Shown: positions 18,526-28,133, numbered from the stretch's first letter. The stretch is DNA of 64,000 bases from DAITMV01 sp046318595 (GCA_046318595.1 JBKCTV010000004.1:1-64000); one strand, 5' to 3'. Made by a program: numbers and translations. The notes: generated by a model from the letters alone, not told the origin.

Positions 18526-19521
18526 ATGACGACCCCGCCCCGGCGTTTGGGCGTCAGTTGGCAGGCGACCCGCGACCCGCTGCCGGTGAATTGCTGGAAA
18601 ACAGCCGTGTACGCCGAGGATGGCGAGCAGTCCTTGTTTTGCGCGTTGCGGCATGGGGCGCACGATGCTTACGACCTTGCCGACCCAGCGCAACGGGCCG
18701 CCACCAATCGGCAACGCATCGAAACCCTGATCCGTATCAGCGCCATGAGCTTTCCTGGCAGCTTACGCCCGGCTGCGGGCACACAGGACGGCAGGCCGAT
18801 CGTCGAGCTGCCCATCGTCTCGGTGGCGCTGGGCGAAGGCTCGTCGGGCGACATGGAGGACATGCTGACCGTCAGCCAACGCCGCGAAAGCGAGATGCTG
18901 GACGCGCAAATGCGCGCTTACACGCCTTTCCGGTTCGGGTCAGACACCTTACTCGACGCTCGCCTCGACGACCGCGACGTTTACCTGCGCCCGACGATTT
19001 TGCCCTGGCGTCTGCACATACAGACGAGCGGCGAAACGAGCTTGTCGGTCAGCCGCAACCGCGATGCCGCGAATAACCGCCAAAGCCTGCACAGGCTGCG
19101 CGGCTTGCTGGAAGACACGCCCTCCCGCGCGCCGGATCACCACGCCCGCGCCGTGGCTCTGCTGGAGCAGGTCGCCTGTCTGCAAAACGGTGCGTATTCA
19201 GCCACGGGCAGCCCACGCGTGTCCTTGTCGCACAAGGAATTGGCATTACGCCTGCCGGCCATGATTTTGCTGCTGGCCCACGACCTCGGCGCGGTACCAT
19301 GGTTCAACTGCGGCACCGGCAACGATGCCACCGCAGCCCTGGACACCGAGCTGCATGCGCTGGCCGTTTTTTTGCATCAACACCCGGCGGCGGTTCAGAC
19401 GCTGAGCTACGCAAAACCATCCTGGGCCGAGCACCGCAAGGCATTCGCCGGGAATGGGTTTCGAGAAACCATCGACAAACTGAATCAAGGCGTCGTCACC
19501 AAGCGCGGCGGTGGCGACTGA
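18526..19521 (+). CDS. SopB/IpgD-like protein with degenerate phosphatase motif
   Basis: 331 residues from ATG 18526. Several landmarks of the SopB/IpgD inositol phosphate phosphatase effectors are readable in order: NCWKTAVY, LFCALRHGAHDAY, NRQRIETLIR, a LPIVSVAL strand, a SEMLDAQMRAY helix and a NNRQSLHRLRGLL segment. The active-site region is VPWFNCGTGNDATAALDTE. In active enzymes the Cys-containing loop is CKSxKDRT (CX5R). Here Cys262 is kept, but Ala268 replaces the catalytic Arg and the Lys residues are gone. The protein is therefore probably catalytically dead and may act by binding phosphoinositides or a host partner. SopB-class proteins are delivered by type III secretion, consistent with the operon. 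The assignment is by remembered motif order, not a database search. Confidence 0.65.
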   Translation: MTTPPRRLGVSWQATRDPLPVNCWKTAVYAEDGEQSLFCALRHGAHDAYDLADPAQRAATNRQRIETLIRISAMSFPGSLRPAAGTQDGRPIVELPIVSVALGEGSSGDMEDMLTVSQRRESEMLDAQMRAYTPFRFGSDTLLDARLDDRDVYLRPTILPWRLHIQTSGETSLSVSRNRDAANNRQSLHRLRGLLEDTPSRAPDHHARAVALLEQVACLQNGAYSATGSPRVSLSHKELALRLPAMILLLAHDLGAVPWFNCGTGNDATAALDTELHALAVFLHQHPAAVQTLSYAKPSWAEHRKAFAGNGFRETIDKLNQGVVTKRGGGD

Positions 19522-19533
19522 TATGATGAGCGG

Positions 19534-20466
19534 ATGCGCGGCACCAACTCATCCCTCAAACATCGCAAGTTTTCGGCCCCCTCTGCTGATGCAGCCCTGA
19601 TCGACAGCTTTTGCGATTCGATCTGGCTGGAAGACGGCCTCGCCCCCAAAACGCTCGAAGCCTACCGCCTCGACCTTCGCAAGCTCGACGCTTTTTTGAG
19701 CCTGCGCAACGCGCACCTGGCAACCGCGACCGCCGAGGACCTGCACGGCTTCGTCGGCAGCCTGCAGGCCGACAAAGCCACCTCGCTGAACCGGCGGCTC
19801 TCCAGTATCAAACGGTTTTATCGCTGGCTGCTGCGTGAGCGGCTGGTCGCACAAAACCCGACCGTCAAGCTGCGGACCGCCCGCCAGGCGCCCCGACGCC
19901 CCAAAACCTTATCCGAAGACGCCGTCACCGACCTGCTGGCCGCCCCGGCCGACGACACGCCGCTGGGCCTGCGCGACCGCGCCATGCTCGAAGTGCTGTA
20001 TGCGACGGGCCTGCGCGTCAGCGAACTGATCGGCCTGGAGCGCCGCAATGTCGACCTGGCGACCGGGGTCCTGAAAGTGCTCGGGAAGGGCGGCAAGGAG
20101 CGCCTGGTGCCGCTGGGCGAACCGGCGGTTCAGGCAACCAGCCGGTATCTCGAACAGGCGCGTGTGCTACTGGCCGACCCGAAAACCGGGGATGCGCTGT
20201 TTTTGAATCACCGCGGGCAAGCCATGACGCGCCAGGCGTTCTGGCTGATCATAAAACAGCATGCCCGGCACGCCGGCATCGACCAACCGATCAGCCCGCA
20301 TGTGCTGCGCCATGCTTTTGCCACGCACCTGCTCAACCACGGCGCCGACCTGCGGGTCGTGCAGCTTCTGTTGGGTCATGCGGACATCGGCACCACGCAG
20401 ATTTATACCCACGTGGCACAGGAAAGACTGAAAACGGTTATTCGGACACACCACCCACGGGGGTGA
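19534..20466 (+). CDS. xerD: Site-specific tyrosine recombinase XerD
   Basis: 310 residues. With XerC it resolves chromosome dimers at dif. The N-terminal SAM-like domain (DSIWLEDGLAPKTLEAYRLD) binds DNA. The catalytic domain has Arg161 (TGLRVSELIGL), the Lys beta-hairpin (GKGGKERLVPLG), HVLRHAFATHLL, LLGHADIGTTQ and the nucleophile Tyr in IYTHV. Full length and intact. It starts only 12 bases after the SopB-like gene on the same strand, so effector-promoter read-through is possible. In related genomes xerD lies close to plsY; here the 6.7-kb AT-rich effector block separates them. Confidence 0.95.
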   Translation: MRGTNSSLKHRKFSAPSADAALIDSFCDSIWLEDGLAPKTLEAYRLDLRKLDAFLSLRNAHLATATAEDLHGFVGSLQADKATSLNRRLSSIKRFYRWLLRERLVAQNPTVKLRTARQAPRRPKTLSEDAVTDLLAAPADDTPLGLRDRAMLEVLYATGLRVSELIGLERRNVDLATGVLKVLGKGGKERLVPLGEPAVQATSRYLEQARVLLADPKTGDALFLNHRGQAMTRQAFWLIIKQHARHAGIDQPISPHVLRHAFATHLLNHGADLRVVQLLLGHADIGTTQIYTHVAQERLKTVIRTHHPRG

Positions 20467-20525
20467 GACTCCGGGCTGCCGAGCGCAGGCGGCGCAGGCC
20501 GAATGGGCAGCGCGCCGCGCCGGCT

Positions 20526-23500
20526 TCAAGCGACGAGGAACAGCGGTGATACCTTGTCTGACGTAGGCTGAGATTCTAGATCGCAGCCTTTACGTATGTC
20601 TTGATCCAAATTGACGATTGCATAAGTGTCTTCATCGGTACCTGATTTCAAATGAAAACCTGATGATTTAGTGCCATCGTCATGTCCATGAACCAGCGTT
20701 TTGACGCCCATTTCTTTAAAAGGCAACTCATTTTCTTCATATTCAACGAATATAGGATTACGGCCAGCATCAAGTACAAAACTACCATTTTCATCCAACT
20801 CAAAGTGCCTTTTCCAAAAAAACGACTTGTTTTGGTCTCCCGCCAGGAATTTTTCTACTTCATCACCCACAGTAGAATTTTTAAAACAATCAATTATATA
20901 ATCCCTATAAAGTTTATTGGCTTTGTCTACAAAACCCGGAAGCGTTTCTCTATCCAGCTCGTCATATTTTATTATATTAAGCTCGCTATTTACCGGAATA
21001 CCTTCATTTTTTACTGAACGCCTCCCTTTAAATGAATACCAGGGTCGCCCGTTATTTTTTTTATCAGACTGATTTTTATCATTTTCTAGATTTTTTGTAT
21101 TTTTATTATTGATTAGATTAATCAAGGATTTGATGTGTTCGCTATCTATAGGAGCATGCGTGTAGAGGGTACTAGTGTCTGGATCGTAATGCATCAGCTT
21201 GGAGTTACTCAAATAATCTTTATACCGTTGGACGAGCTCTTCTCTGGCTTCCATATCGGTTTCGGTGAGTTTTAATGCGACCCACAAGGAAACTGCTTGG
21301 CCAGGACCAAGCGTGCCAAAGACTTCGGTAAGACGTTCTTCGCCGAAAGCACGCTCAATTTTTCCATTTAAAAGCGGTTCTATAACATCGTGGTCATGAT
21401 TAGAGGCAATTCGCACTATTCTACCAAGAGTGTCCCCGGTTAATTTTTCCAAAATTTCGAGAGTAATCTGGTCCGATAAACCGCGATCACCCAAAACGTC
21501 ACCAATTAATACAAGCTGCCTATCCCCACCGATCCACTTAATTCTACTTATCGCCCGTCTCAACTCACTGACGAGATTCGAGATTTCGCGAAGAACTTGA
21601 GAAAAATCCGTTTTATGTTTTTCACGTTCAGCTTCAGTTGAATGTATGATGAATTCTATCAAGTTATTAGGCAAATTATTTCGCTCGTCTTTCATCAACT
21701 CCGCAAAACGCTTGGCATCCTCTTCCGGCATGTAAATCAATTTAGCTGCAAGCAGAGTCTCGACCAGCTTATAGCAAGAGCCGTGCAGATCGCCCAAAGC
21801 AAGCGTTTTTGCAGTTCGTAAATCAGTGCAGCCAGTTCTGCTCAGACAACTAAATTTATATGGAATATCCATTCCAGGAACAGAGAGCGGGCCTACCTTA
21901 TCCACACTCGCCACCACGCGCGCGGGGGAGGTTTCCGAACCAGGATCATCAAAACCAGCAACAGCATCTGGAATGTCGAATTCATCACCATCCCCGGCGT
22001 TCGAATTGTTGTCATCTTCGCTACCTTTCCGAGGCGAAACAGGAGAATTCGCTGGACTGCCTCCTGCCTCACTCCCGCTGACCGAAAAAACCTCGTCGTC
22101 TACATAATCTGAATCTGAATCAATTGCATCACCATGAGGGACAAAACTCGTAAACACTCCCGGAGTCGACGGCTGCTCAAAGTCAACAGGGTTGGGCGTT
22201 ATTGGTGATTGCTCTTCTTCATTTGTTCGCTCTGGCGCCGTGGCTGCAGGCAAACCTTTCACGGCTTGCAACAAGGCCACCTTAAAACCGCTCAACAAAT
22301 GAAGAATTTGTTCCTCAGAAAGCTCCTGACCCGAGAAATACTCCAATTCCGTCGATTCTTTTTCTCCAGGAATCACGTCATCGAAAAACTGCCAACTGTC
22401 TCCACCTACGGGTTTAAAAACCAGAACTTTTTCCTTATCTCCATCACCTGTAAACGTCACACAAAAAGCTTTTCTGGCGTCCAAAAACGCTTTAATCTCA
22501 TTCTCTTGCTCATCTTTTGTTGTAATTTCTTCGATCTGTAGAGGAGCAGGATCATTCAGCACTTTTTTCCGTATAAATTTATGGCGCAGTTCTCGAACAG
22601 CATCATCAAGATAATTTTTAAAAAAATCCCCTGTTAACTCGGCCAGTATTTTCTTAATAGAATGCGTGGCCTCTAATTTATCGACGATTGAAGGGCTGGC
22701 AAAAACGTTCAAGGAACCTATTATGTTTGCCACCGCTAGTTTTTCATTTTCCTTGAGGGATGAATGGTTTGTATCCATATGCAGAGAATTTAAAGACAAG
22801 TCCTCAGAATAATATCCATTTTCAGCCTGAAAACCGAGCGAATTCATCAGATGCCGGCTCAAAACAACCTCGTTAGGTGTACCCTCTTCAAAGCGACTCC
22901 CGAAGACTTCTTGAAAACTACGGTAAGCATTTAAATTCGAATTACATTCCAACGCTACTTTCTCTTGGGGAGTTGTTTCAAAACTGTCATCGATTTTTTT
23001 CTTTATTCCTTCTAACAAGCTTCTAGCGTCACAAACCAATGATTGGACACGGTCTTGAACCATTTTCTGGGTTTCTTTAAAGTCTTCTTCCTTGAGTTTG
23101 TTAAATGGATCTTGAAGCCGCTCGATACCGATTAGAGGAGCGTTTCGAATCATTTCCTCTACTTTTGAACCCAAGTCCGCCAATACTTGCGGGGCGGAGG
23201 ACTGACCCAAACTCGCAAAGCTTTGTGTTTGCTCAGCCAGATCGGTTTCCAGCGGCGACAGATGCCTGTCGACCGCTGCTTTGCACAGGCGTTCGTAAGC
23301 AGGTTTATTTACGGCATAAGCAATATTGTTGACTTCATTGCTATCGATGTCTTCCCAGCCACCATCAGCAAGGTCTTGCATCGCAATACCGTTTTCGGAG
23401 TTCACAGCTTCAAGCGACACACGGAGAATGTGTTTAGCCAATTGATATACTTTCGACGCCGGGGCGTGTTGGTCCGCGCCTTCGCGAAGTGCAACTTCCG

Positions 23501-24983
23501 CCAATTGGTCCATGAATCGAAAGTCTTTTTCCGAAAGCTTTTCAAAGGCTAGTCGAAGCCAATTTCCAGGAATAGGATCGTTTTCATTCAAAGCAATATC
23601 TAGATCTAAAATTTTTACGACATTTCTGAAAATTTGGTAGCCTGTTTCGGTTGAACTCACACTTTGCGTTGCTTCCAGTTTTTTTAATTCCTTATCTCTG
23701 AAAGCAAAAACAGAATTTCTGGTTGCTTTTAGATTTTTTGGCACATCTCCCGCCGGGTGAAAAAACCAATCGATGTTGTGACTCACGCCGCCAAGCCTTA
23801 TAACGCGCTCAGGATCGAAAAGGCGATCGATATGGCTTACGTCTTCAGAATCCTGCGTATCGTTTTTGAGAATAGGCAACGCCAAGGGATTAGCGAAATA
23901 ATTAAATGTTTCCATACTGATATTATGGTTGGCATTTTTTATCAAATCGTCACGCACATCACTTACAGGAACATAAGGTTTTTTAAGGAAGTTTGCCGCA
24001 TAACGAGCAATCTTATCCGGCATTCTAAAAGAATTGGTCAAAAGGATTTTTAGTGCCTTTTCGCGCAAATGGCGTGGGCGATTTTTCCCGGGTGCAATCC
24101 AGTTATTGCAGAACCTTCTAAATCGGTAAAACCTAACATCCAGACTGGCGTTTAAAGGCGCACTTGTCAGTATGCCATTGCCATCATTGTGCGTATTTTT
24201 TTTCAACCACTGATGTTTAACAAACAAACTTTCGACAGATGAGTCGTTCACGACAGAGGTTTCGTTCACACTTGCTGCCAGCGCCCATTCAGCACCGGCA
24301 AAGCAGCGAACCCTCACCGGCTTTACAACGCCCGGAATGTTGTATGCATACTGTGAAAGCTGTAGTGGCCACTCTTCTAGAACTTTTTTATCTAAGAGGC
24401 CATCAGAAAAATTTGGCCCCGAGGGATCGGCCCAATCGGCAATCTCTGCTAATTTCTTCTCGAAATCATCTGCATTTTTTAGAAAACTGGCTTTTACCGT
24501 TAAACAGTCTTCTGGGGACAGCTGTCTGTTTTTCCCAATCAACTCGACACAGTCAAGTTCGTGTGCCAAGTTCAGCGGCTGGTGTAAGCTGTGCAAAAAA
24601 TCGTCGCCTAGATCGCTGGTATCCTCGAATTTCATGAGCATCATTTTAAATTTGATCAGCTCATCGACTAACTCAGCGTATGCGTTTTTAGCTTCTTCTT
24701 GGATACGACTACGCTCCTCCGGTATTGAGCATTCATCTAAATCATTTTTAAACAATGTTAAATCCTGGAAACTCTGGCTGAGGCGCTCCGAGATTTGACC
24801 GTTGAGGCTTGTAATAACATGCGCGCTCATTTGACGAGCGATTGTTTTATTATGATTTTGAATCAGTTTTTTTAGATGTGGATCCTCAGCCTTTTTACTG
24901 CCGTTTATATAATAACGGGGGGCTGAAAATGCTAGGCTAATATTTTTAAAAAAAGAATTCATGTAATTAAACCTTATCTGCAA
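20526..24983 (-). CDS. Giant multidomain protein with C-terminal PPP-family Ser/Thr phosphatase domain, putative effector
   Basis: 1485 residues. The N-terminal ~700 residues are helical and paralogous to the product of 25114-27177. Shared blocks include a KMMLM helix, the RPRH-I/L-R-K segment and a NYFAN motif. A Ser/Asp/Gly-rich acidic linker (~900-1040) follows. Residues ~1060-1440 carry metallophosphatase motifs in PPP order: GDLHG (~1063), GDVLGDRG (~1163), SNHDHD in place of GNHE (~1192), a THAPID histidine and VHGHDDG (~1433). All metal ligands are present, so phosphatase activity is likely. The GDVLGDRG spacing is one residue longer than the common GDxxDRG. No signal peptide. Very AT-rich with different codon use from flanking xerD and plsY. 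Probably co-transcribed from the box at 27210 behind the paralogue. Confidence 0.75.
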   Translation of the reverse strand: MQIRFNYMNSFFKNISLAFSAPRYYINGSKKAEDPHLKKLIQNHNKTIARQMSAHVITSLNGQISERLSQSFQDLTLFKNDLDECSIPEERSRIQEEAKNAYAELVDELIKFKMMLMKFEDTSDLGDDFLHSLHQPLNLAHELDCVELIGKNRQLSPEDCLTVKASFLKNADDFEKKLAEIADWADPSGPNFSDGLLDKKVLEEWPLQLSQYAYNIPGVVKPVRVRCFAGAEWALAASVNETSVVNDSSVESLFVKHQWLKKNTHNDGNGILTSAPLNASLDVRFYRFRRFCNNWIAPGKNRPRHLREKALKILLTNSFRMPDKIARYAANFLKKPYVPVSDVRDDLIKNANHNISMETFNYFANPLALPILKNDTQDSEDVSHIDRLFDPERVIRLGGVSHNIDWFFHPAGDVPKNLKATRNSVFAFRDKELKKLEATQSVSSTETGYQIFRNVVKILDLDIALNENDPIPGNWLRLAFEKLSEKDFRFMDQLAEVALREGADQHAPASKVYQLAKHILRVSLEAVNSENGIAMQDLADGGWEDIDSNEVNNIAYAVNKPAYERLCKAAVDRHLSPLETDLAEQTQSFASLGQSSAPQVLADLGSKVEEMIRNAPLIGIERLQDPFNKLKEEDFKETQKMVQDRVQSLVCDARSLLEGIKKKIDDSFETTPQEKVALECNSNLNAYRSFQEVFGSRFEEGTPNEVVLSRHLMNSLGFQAENGYYSEDLSLNSLHMDTNHSSLKENEKLAVANIIGSLNVFASPSIVDKLEATHSIKKILAELTGDFFKNYLDDAVRELRHKFIRKKVLNDPAPLQIEEITTKDEQENEIKAFLDARKAFCVTFTGDGDKEKVLVFKPVGGDSWQFFDDVIPGEKESTELEYFSGQELSEEQILHLLSGFKVALLQAVKGLPAATAPERTNEEEQSPITPNPVDFEQPSTPGVFTSFVPHGDAIDSDSDYVDDEVFSVSGSEAGGSPANSPVSPRKGSEDDNNSNAGDGDEFDIPDAVAGFDDPGSETSPARVVASVDKVGPLSVPGMDIPYKFSCLSRTGCTDLRTAKTLALGDLHGSCYKLVETLLAAKLIYMPEEDAKRFAELMKDERNNLPNNLIEFIIHSTEAEREKHKTDFSQVLREISNLVSELRRAISRIKWIGGDRQLVLIGDVLGDRGLSDQITLEILEKLTGDTLGRIVRIASNHDHDVIEPLLNGKIERAFGEERLTEVFGTLGPGQAVSLWVALKLTETDMEAREELVQRYKDYLSNSKLMHYDPDTSTLYTHAPIDSEHIKSLINLINNKNTKNLENDKNQSDKKNNGRPWYSFKGRRSVKNEGIPVNSELNIIKYDELDRETLPGFVDKANKLYRDYIIDCFKNSTVGDEVEKFLAGDQNKSFFWKRHFELDENGSFVLDAGRNPIFVEYEENELPFKEMGVKTLVHGHDDGTKSSGFHLKSGTDEDTYAIVNLDQDIRKGCDLESQPTSDKVSPLFLVA

Positions 24984-25113
24984 TTTTTTAAAATTTCAAA
25001 AAATCGAAAAATGACGCGCATTTTTTTCATGTGGCTAGAAATGCAACCAGAGAAATCATTTTTTATTTAGATAAAAATGGCGAAACGAAATCGGAAAAAA
25101 CTTAGAACAGAGT

Positions 25114-27177
25114 TTATTTTTTTCCTAACAAACCCTTGACTTTTTCTTCTAACGCCTCGTAGGACTCAATTATCCGAACGCATAGATCATTACCAGCAAG
25201 ACCCAAGCTTTTCAAGTCTTTAATAGCCAGACCAATCGAGGAAGACAGCCGACCAAGCTCATCTTGGCCTCCAGAGAAACTATTAATTTCTCTCTTTAAA
25301 TCAGAAAGCGATTCATAGTACGTATTCAACACTATAGAATCATAAAACCCCACCGAAGCTGCGAACTCAGCTTCATAGCCAAGCAGTTTTGTTTTGTTGC
25401 TTATTTTTTTAAACCATTCACTTTTGAAACCTTCCAACTCTTTTTTGCCATTCTTAGCACGCTCAATTAGCGCCTTAAGCCCTTGACCCTGTAAGATTTT
25501 TTTCTTTTCTCTCCATAAATCACGTATATTTGCAATACTTTTTTGCAAAACCCCTTCAACATAATCTTGAATTTTGTATTGTTCTTTTGAGAAAACAGGC
25601 TCGAAAATTTCGCAAAATACGGCATCTGGAACAGCCTCCCCGTTTAAATGTCTGGCGTTACCATTTTCTAAGCATCTTGACAGCCTTTGCATTATTTCTT
25701 TCCCTGGGGGATCGACCGACTTGCCGACGATAAAAGCCACTTCCAAAAATGCTTTCAGCGTTTGATAAGTGTCGCTTGAAAGTGGCGAATCGCTTTGCTC
25801 GATGACTTTACGTAACAGGGCAAGATTATCTGCGACAATATTTTCATACGTTTTAAAAAACCATCCTTGAACGTACGAAGCATTTATTTTTTGTTCTTGT
25901 TTCACGCCAAACGCTTTGAGCCTGGCGATGCCAACGTCATCCATGCTAAAAACGGCTCTAGCCAAGCTTTGCAATTCCAGATTGTCTTTTGCGTTAATCA
26001 AAAGGTGATCGATCATTTGAAATGGATGGGGAGAGCCATCCCTTAAATCAGTCGACGAAAATATCCGTTCATACTGGGTTTCCGGATCGATATTTCTTCC
26101 GCCATCTCTGGATATGCCGATGGGCAGCCGGTTGGCAAAGTAATTACAAACCTCCGCTGAGACCTCAGGCTTACGAACCCCCTTAAATATTTGGTCCATC
26201 TCAACATAAGGGCTCTTCATTAAACTCAAAAGTACAGGCGCTGTCGCTGTTCGAGACATTGCCTGAGGGTTGATGAGCACAAGCCTCACCGCTTTTTTTC
26301 GAATATGTCGCGGCCGCGGTTCAAGAAGCCACCTGGTAACAAAGTTATCCCACTTAAGCGCTTTAAAACCGGAAGATTTTTCAGAAAACGTCAGGCCTGG
26401 CGGCTTTAAATTTTCGTCTTTATTATAAATATTTTCGAATTTTTTCGGTTTTCTACTGTAATGCGACTCGGCCAAACCACGAAAGATTTCAGACTCAACC
26501 ATCTCTTGCGAAGAAAACAAAGGCTTTAGTTCGTTATCGTTACCATCCTGCAGCGCCAACGGCCAGTCTCCCGTAGAGACACCTGGGCATAAAGCAGCCT
26601 CTTCAGCACCGCCGGCCAACGGCCTATTCAAGTCCATGAATTCGCGCAGAGCGTCTTGGACGTTGCCGATTTGCCGTAAAAAACTCATTTTGAGATCGTG
26701 CTTTTCCTGAGACAGCAAATTCCGGTTATGAGAAAATATGTCGAAATGCGTTTTGATGTCGGTCGTATCTTGCAAAGCGCACATGAAACGATCATCAAGT
26801 TTCTTCACGACATCATCGCTCATAAGCATCATTTTGTATTCTATGATGCCAGCGACAATATCTTCGAATGCTTGCGCGGTGTCATCTTGAAGGCTTTCCC
26901 TGGCGGGAGGCTCGTTTTTTGCCAACGCCGCGCGAATTTCTTTGAATTTGTGCCGAGCCGTAGAAATGTTCACTTCCAGAGATTGCAGCCGATGCGCTAT
27001 CTTTTCAAAACTCTCCCGATGCCATTTGCCCGTTACAAAACTTTCATGGATCTGCCGCAAACGTTCTGGACGCACCCCTTTCACCGACGGCGCCACCGGC
27101 GCATCGTCCGGCAAACTGCCTACAGACATTACAGGCAGCTTGGATGCACGGACTAGCCAGCCAGGAAAATAGCTCAT
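25114..27177 (-). CDS. Large helical protein, paralogue of the neighbouring phosphatase effector's N-terminal region
   Basis: 687 residues from ATG 27177. No known domain. It aligns by eye with residues 1-~700 of the 1485-residue neighbour: ATG-proximal charged helices, YKMMLMSDD, PRHIRKKAVRLVLINPQ, PYVEMDQIF, CNYFANRLPIG. It lacks the phosphatase domain, so the shared region may be a secretion, targeting or binding module. An in-frame ATG at 27219 is also open, but it overlaps the -10 half of the promoter box (27210-27216), so translation must start downstream. No good ribosome site is visible at 27177. AT-rich, 130 bases upstream of the paralogue on the same strand, suggesting tandem duplication followed by domain gain or loss. 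Confidence 0.7.
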   Translation of the reverse strand: MSYFPGWLVRASKLPVMSVGSLPDDAPVAPSVKGVRPERLRQIHESFVTGKWHRESFEKIAHRLQSLEVNISTARHKFKEIRAALAKNEPPARESLQDDTAQAFEDIVAGIIEYKMMLMSDDVVKKLDDRFMCALQDTTDIKTHFDIFSHNRNLLSQEKHDLKMSFLRQIGNVQDALREFMDLNRPLAGGAEEAALCPGVSTGDWPLALQDGNDNELKPLFSSQEMVESEIFRGLAESHYSRKPKKFENIYNKDENLKPPGLTFSEKSSGFKALKWDNFVTRWLLEPRPRHIRKKAVRLVLINPQAMSRTATAPVLLSLMKSPYVEMDQIFKGVRKPEVSAEVCNYFANRLPIGISRDGGRNIDPETQYERIFSSTDLRDGSPHPFQMIDHLLINAKDNLELQSLARAVFSMDDVGIARLKAFGVKQEQKINASYVQGWFFKTYENIVADNLALLRKVIEQSDSPLSSDTYQTLKAFLEVAFIVGKSVDPPGKEIMQRLSRCLENGNARHLNGEAVPDAVFCEIFEPVFSKEQYKIQDYVEGVLQKSIANIRDLWREKKKILQGQGLKALIERAKNGKKELEGFKSEWFKKISNKTKLLGYEAEFAASVGFYDSIVLNTYYESLSDLKREINSFSGGQDELGRLSSSIGLAIKDLKSLGLAGNDLCVRIIESYEALEEKVKGLLGKK

Positions 27178-27209
27178 GGTCGAGGATTCATTTGATACCT
27201 TATTGTTTT

Positions 27210-27237
27210 TATGTGGCATATTTTCGAAGAAAGTTCA
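27210..27237 (-). promoter_or_regulatory. hrp-box-like promoter element (site 4)
   Basis: Minus strand TGAACT, 15 bases, CCACATA. The -35 half has one mismatch to GGAACT, while the -10 half matches the HrpL-type CCACNNA exactly. It lies 33 bases upstream of ATG 27177 and inside the longer open frame, which decides the start codon. Confidence 0.55.
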
Positions 27238-27330
27238 CTCGCCGACGCTTTTTTTGAAAAATCAACGTATGCCGCTGTGTTTTGCCCATTTCGCAGGCAA
27301 AATGGCGCTTTGGCTTGCGCTGTCGACACT

Positions 27331-27933
27331 ATGTTTTTTTTCTTGGACTGGCTGCCGACGGGCTGCATTTTGCTGGGCTATCTGCTGGGCTCGCTGTCAT
27401 TCGGTGTGGTGGTATCGCGCGTGCTGGGGCTGGCCGATCCGCGTAGCTACGGCTCGCATAATCCGGGCGCCACGAATGTCCTGCGCAGCGGGCACAAGGC
27501 GGCGGCGGGCCTTACCCTGGCTGGCGATGCCCTGAAAGGCTGGCTGGCGGTCTGGCTGACGATGCGTTTCACGGGCGCTGCGTCTGTGAGCGCGTGGGCT
27601 GGTTTGGCAGCCTTCATCGGCCACTTGTACCCGGTGTTTTTCCGTTTTCGCGGCGGCAAGGGTGTGGCCACGGCCCTGGGCGTGTTGCTGGCCTTGCAGC
27701 TCTGGCTGGGCCTGGCGACGGCCGCCATTTGGCTGGCAACGGCAATCGTTTTCCGCTACTCGTCGCTGGCCGCGCTGGTGGCTGCGATTGGCGCGATACC
27801 ACTGGCTTATTTATGGATCGGCCCGGAGGCGCGACTGCTGGTCGTGGCGCTGATCGCCGCCTTGCTGATTTATCGCCATCGCACAAATATCGCCAATCTC
27901 CGGGCCGGCCGGGAAAGCAAGATCGGCCGCTGA
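27331..27933 (+). CDS. plsY: Glycerol-3-phosphate acyltransferase PlsY
   Basis: 200 residues from ATG 27331, normal length. An inner-membrane enzyme that transfers acyl groups from acyl-phosphate to glycerol-3-phosphate. The protein has five or more hydrophobic segments and the three family motifs: GSLSFGVVVSR near the start, GSHNPGATNVLRSGHKAA in the first loop and FRFRGGKGVATALGVLLAL in the second. The C-terminus is short and basic. The upstream in-frame extension to 27211 is unsupported. It is a core gene between two effector loci transcribed from divergent and downstream boxes. Confidence 0.96.
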   Translation: MFFFLDWLPTGCILLGYLLGSLSFGVVVSRVLGLADPRSYGSHNPGATNVLRSGHKAAAGLTLAGDALKGWLAVWLTMRFTGAASVSAWAGLAAFIGHLYPVFFRFRGGKGVATALGVLLALQLWLGLATAAIWLATAIVFRYSSLAALVAAIGAIPLAYLWIGPEARLLVVALIAALLIYRHRTNIANLRAGRESKIGR

Positions 27934-27997
27934 CGCTCGGCGGCCAAACCTCAGGCCAAGCGTGTATGGCCCTCGACAAAAAAACCAAGCGCTTTGC

Positions 27998-28026
27998 GGA
28001 ACTTTTTTTAAAAAATTGGGCACTCA
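27998..28026 (+). promoter_or_regulatory. hrp-box-like promoter element (site 5)
   Basis: GGAACT at 27998-28003, 16 bases, GCACTCA at 28020-28026. The LRR gene ATG is ~108 bases downstream. The GGAACT and the ACTCA end match site 3. Only 65 bases separate it from the plsY stop. Confidence 0.5.
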
Positions 28027-28133
28027 GTGTTTTCGAATCTTTCTCGGGGCATAAATCGTCCGAGAGGCGCCGCCAATCTTTTCTATCGAAAACGACGGCT
28101 GCGCCGCCCTGCCATCTTTTTAAAGGTTTCGCC

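Noticed and set aside
27178..27219. Longer start (ATG 27219) for the 25114-27177 gene
   Set aside because: The first codons overlap the CCACATA half of the promoter box, so an mRNA started from that box could not contain them.
27998..28133. Search for TTCG-N16-TTCG (hrpII/PIP-type) boxes before the LRR gene
   Set aside because: TTCG tetranucleotides occur but not at the right spacing; the GGAACT-type element fits instead and is shared with other loci.
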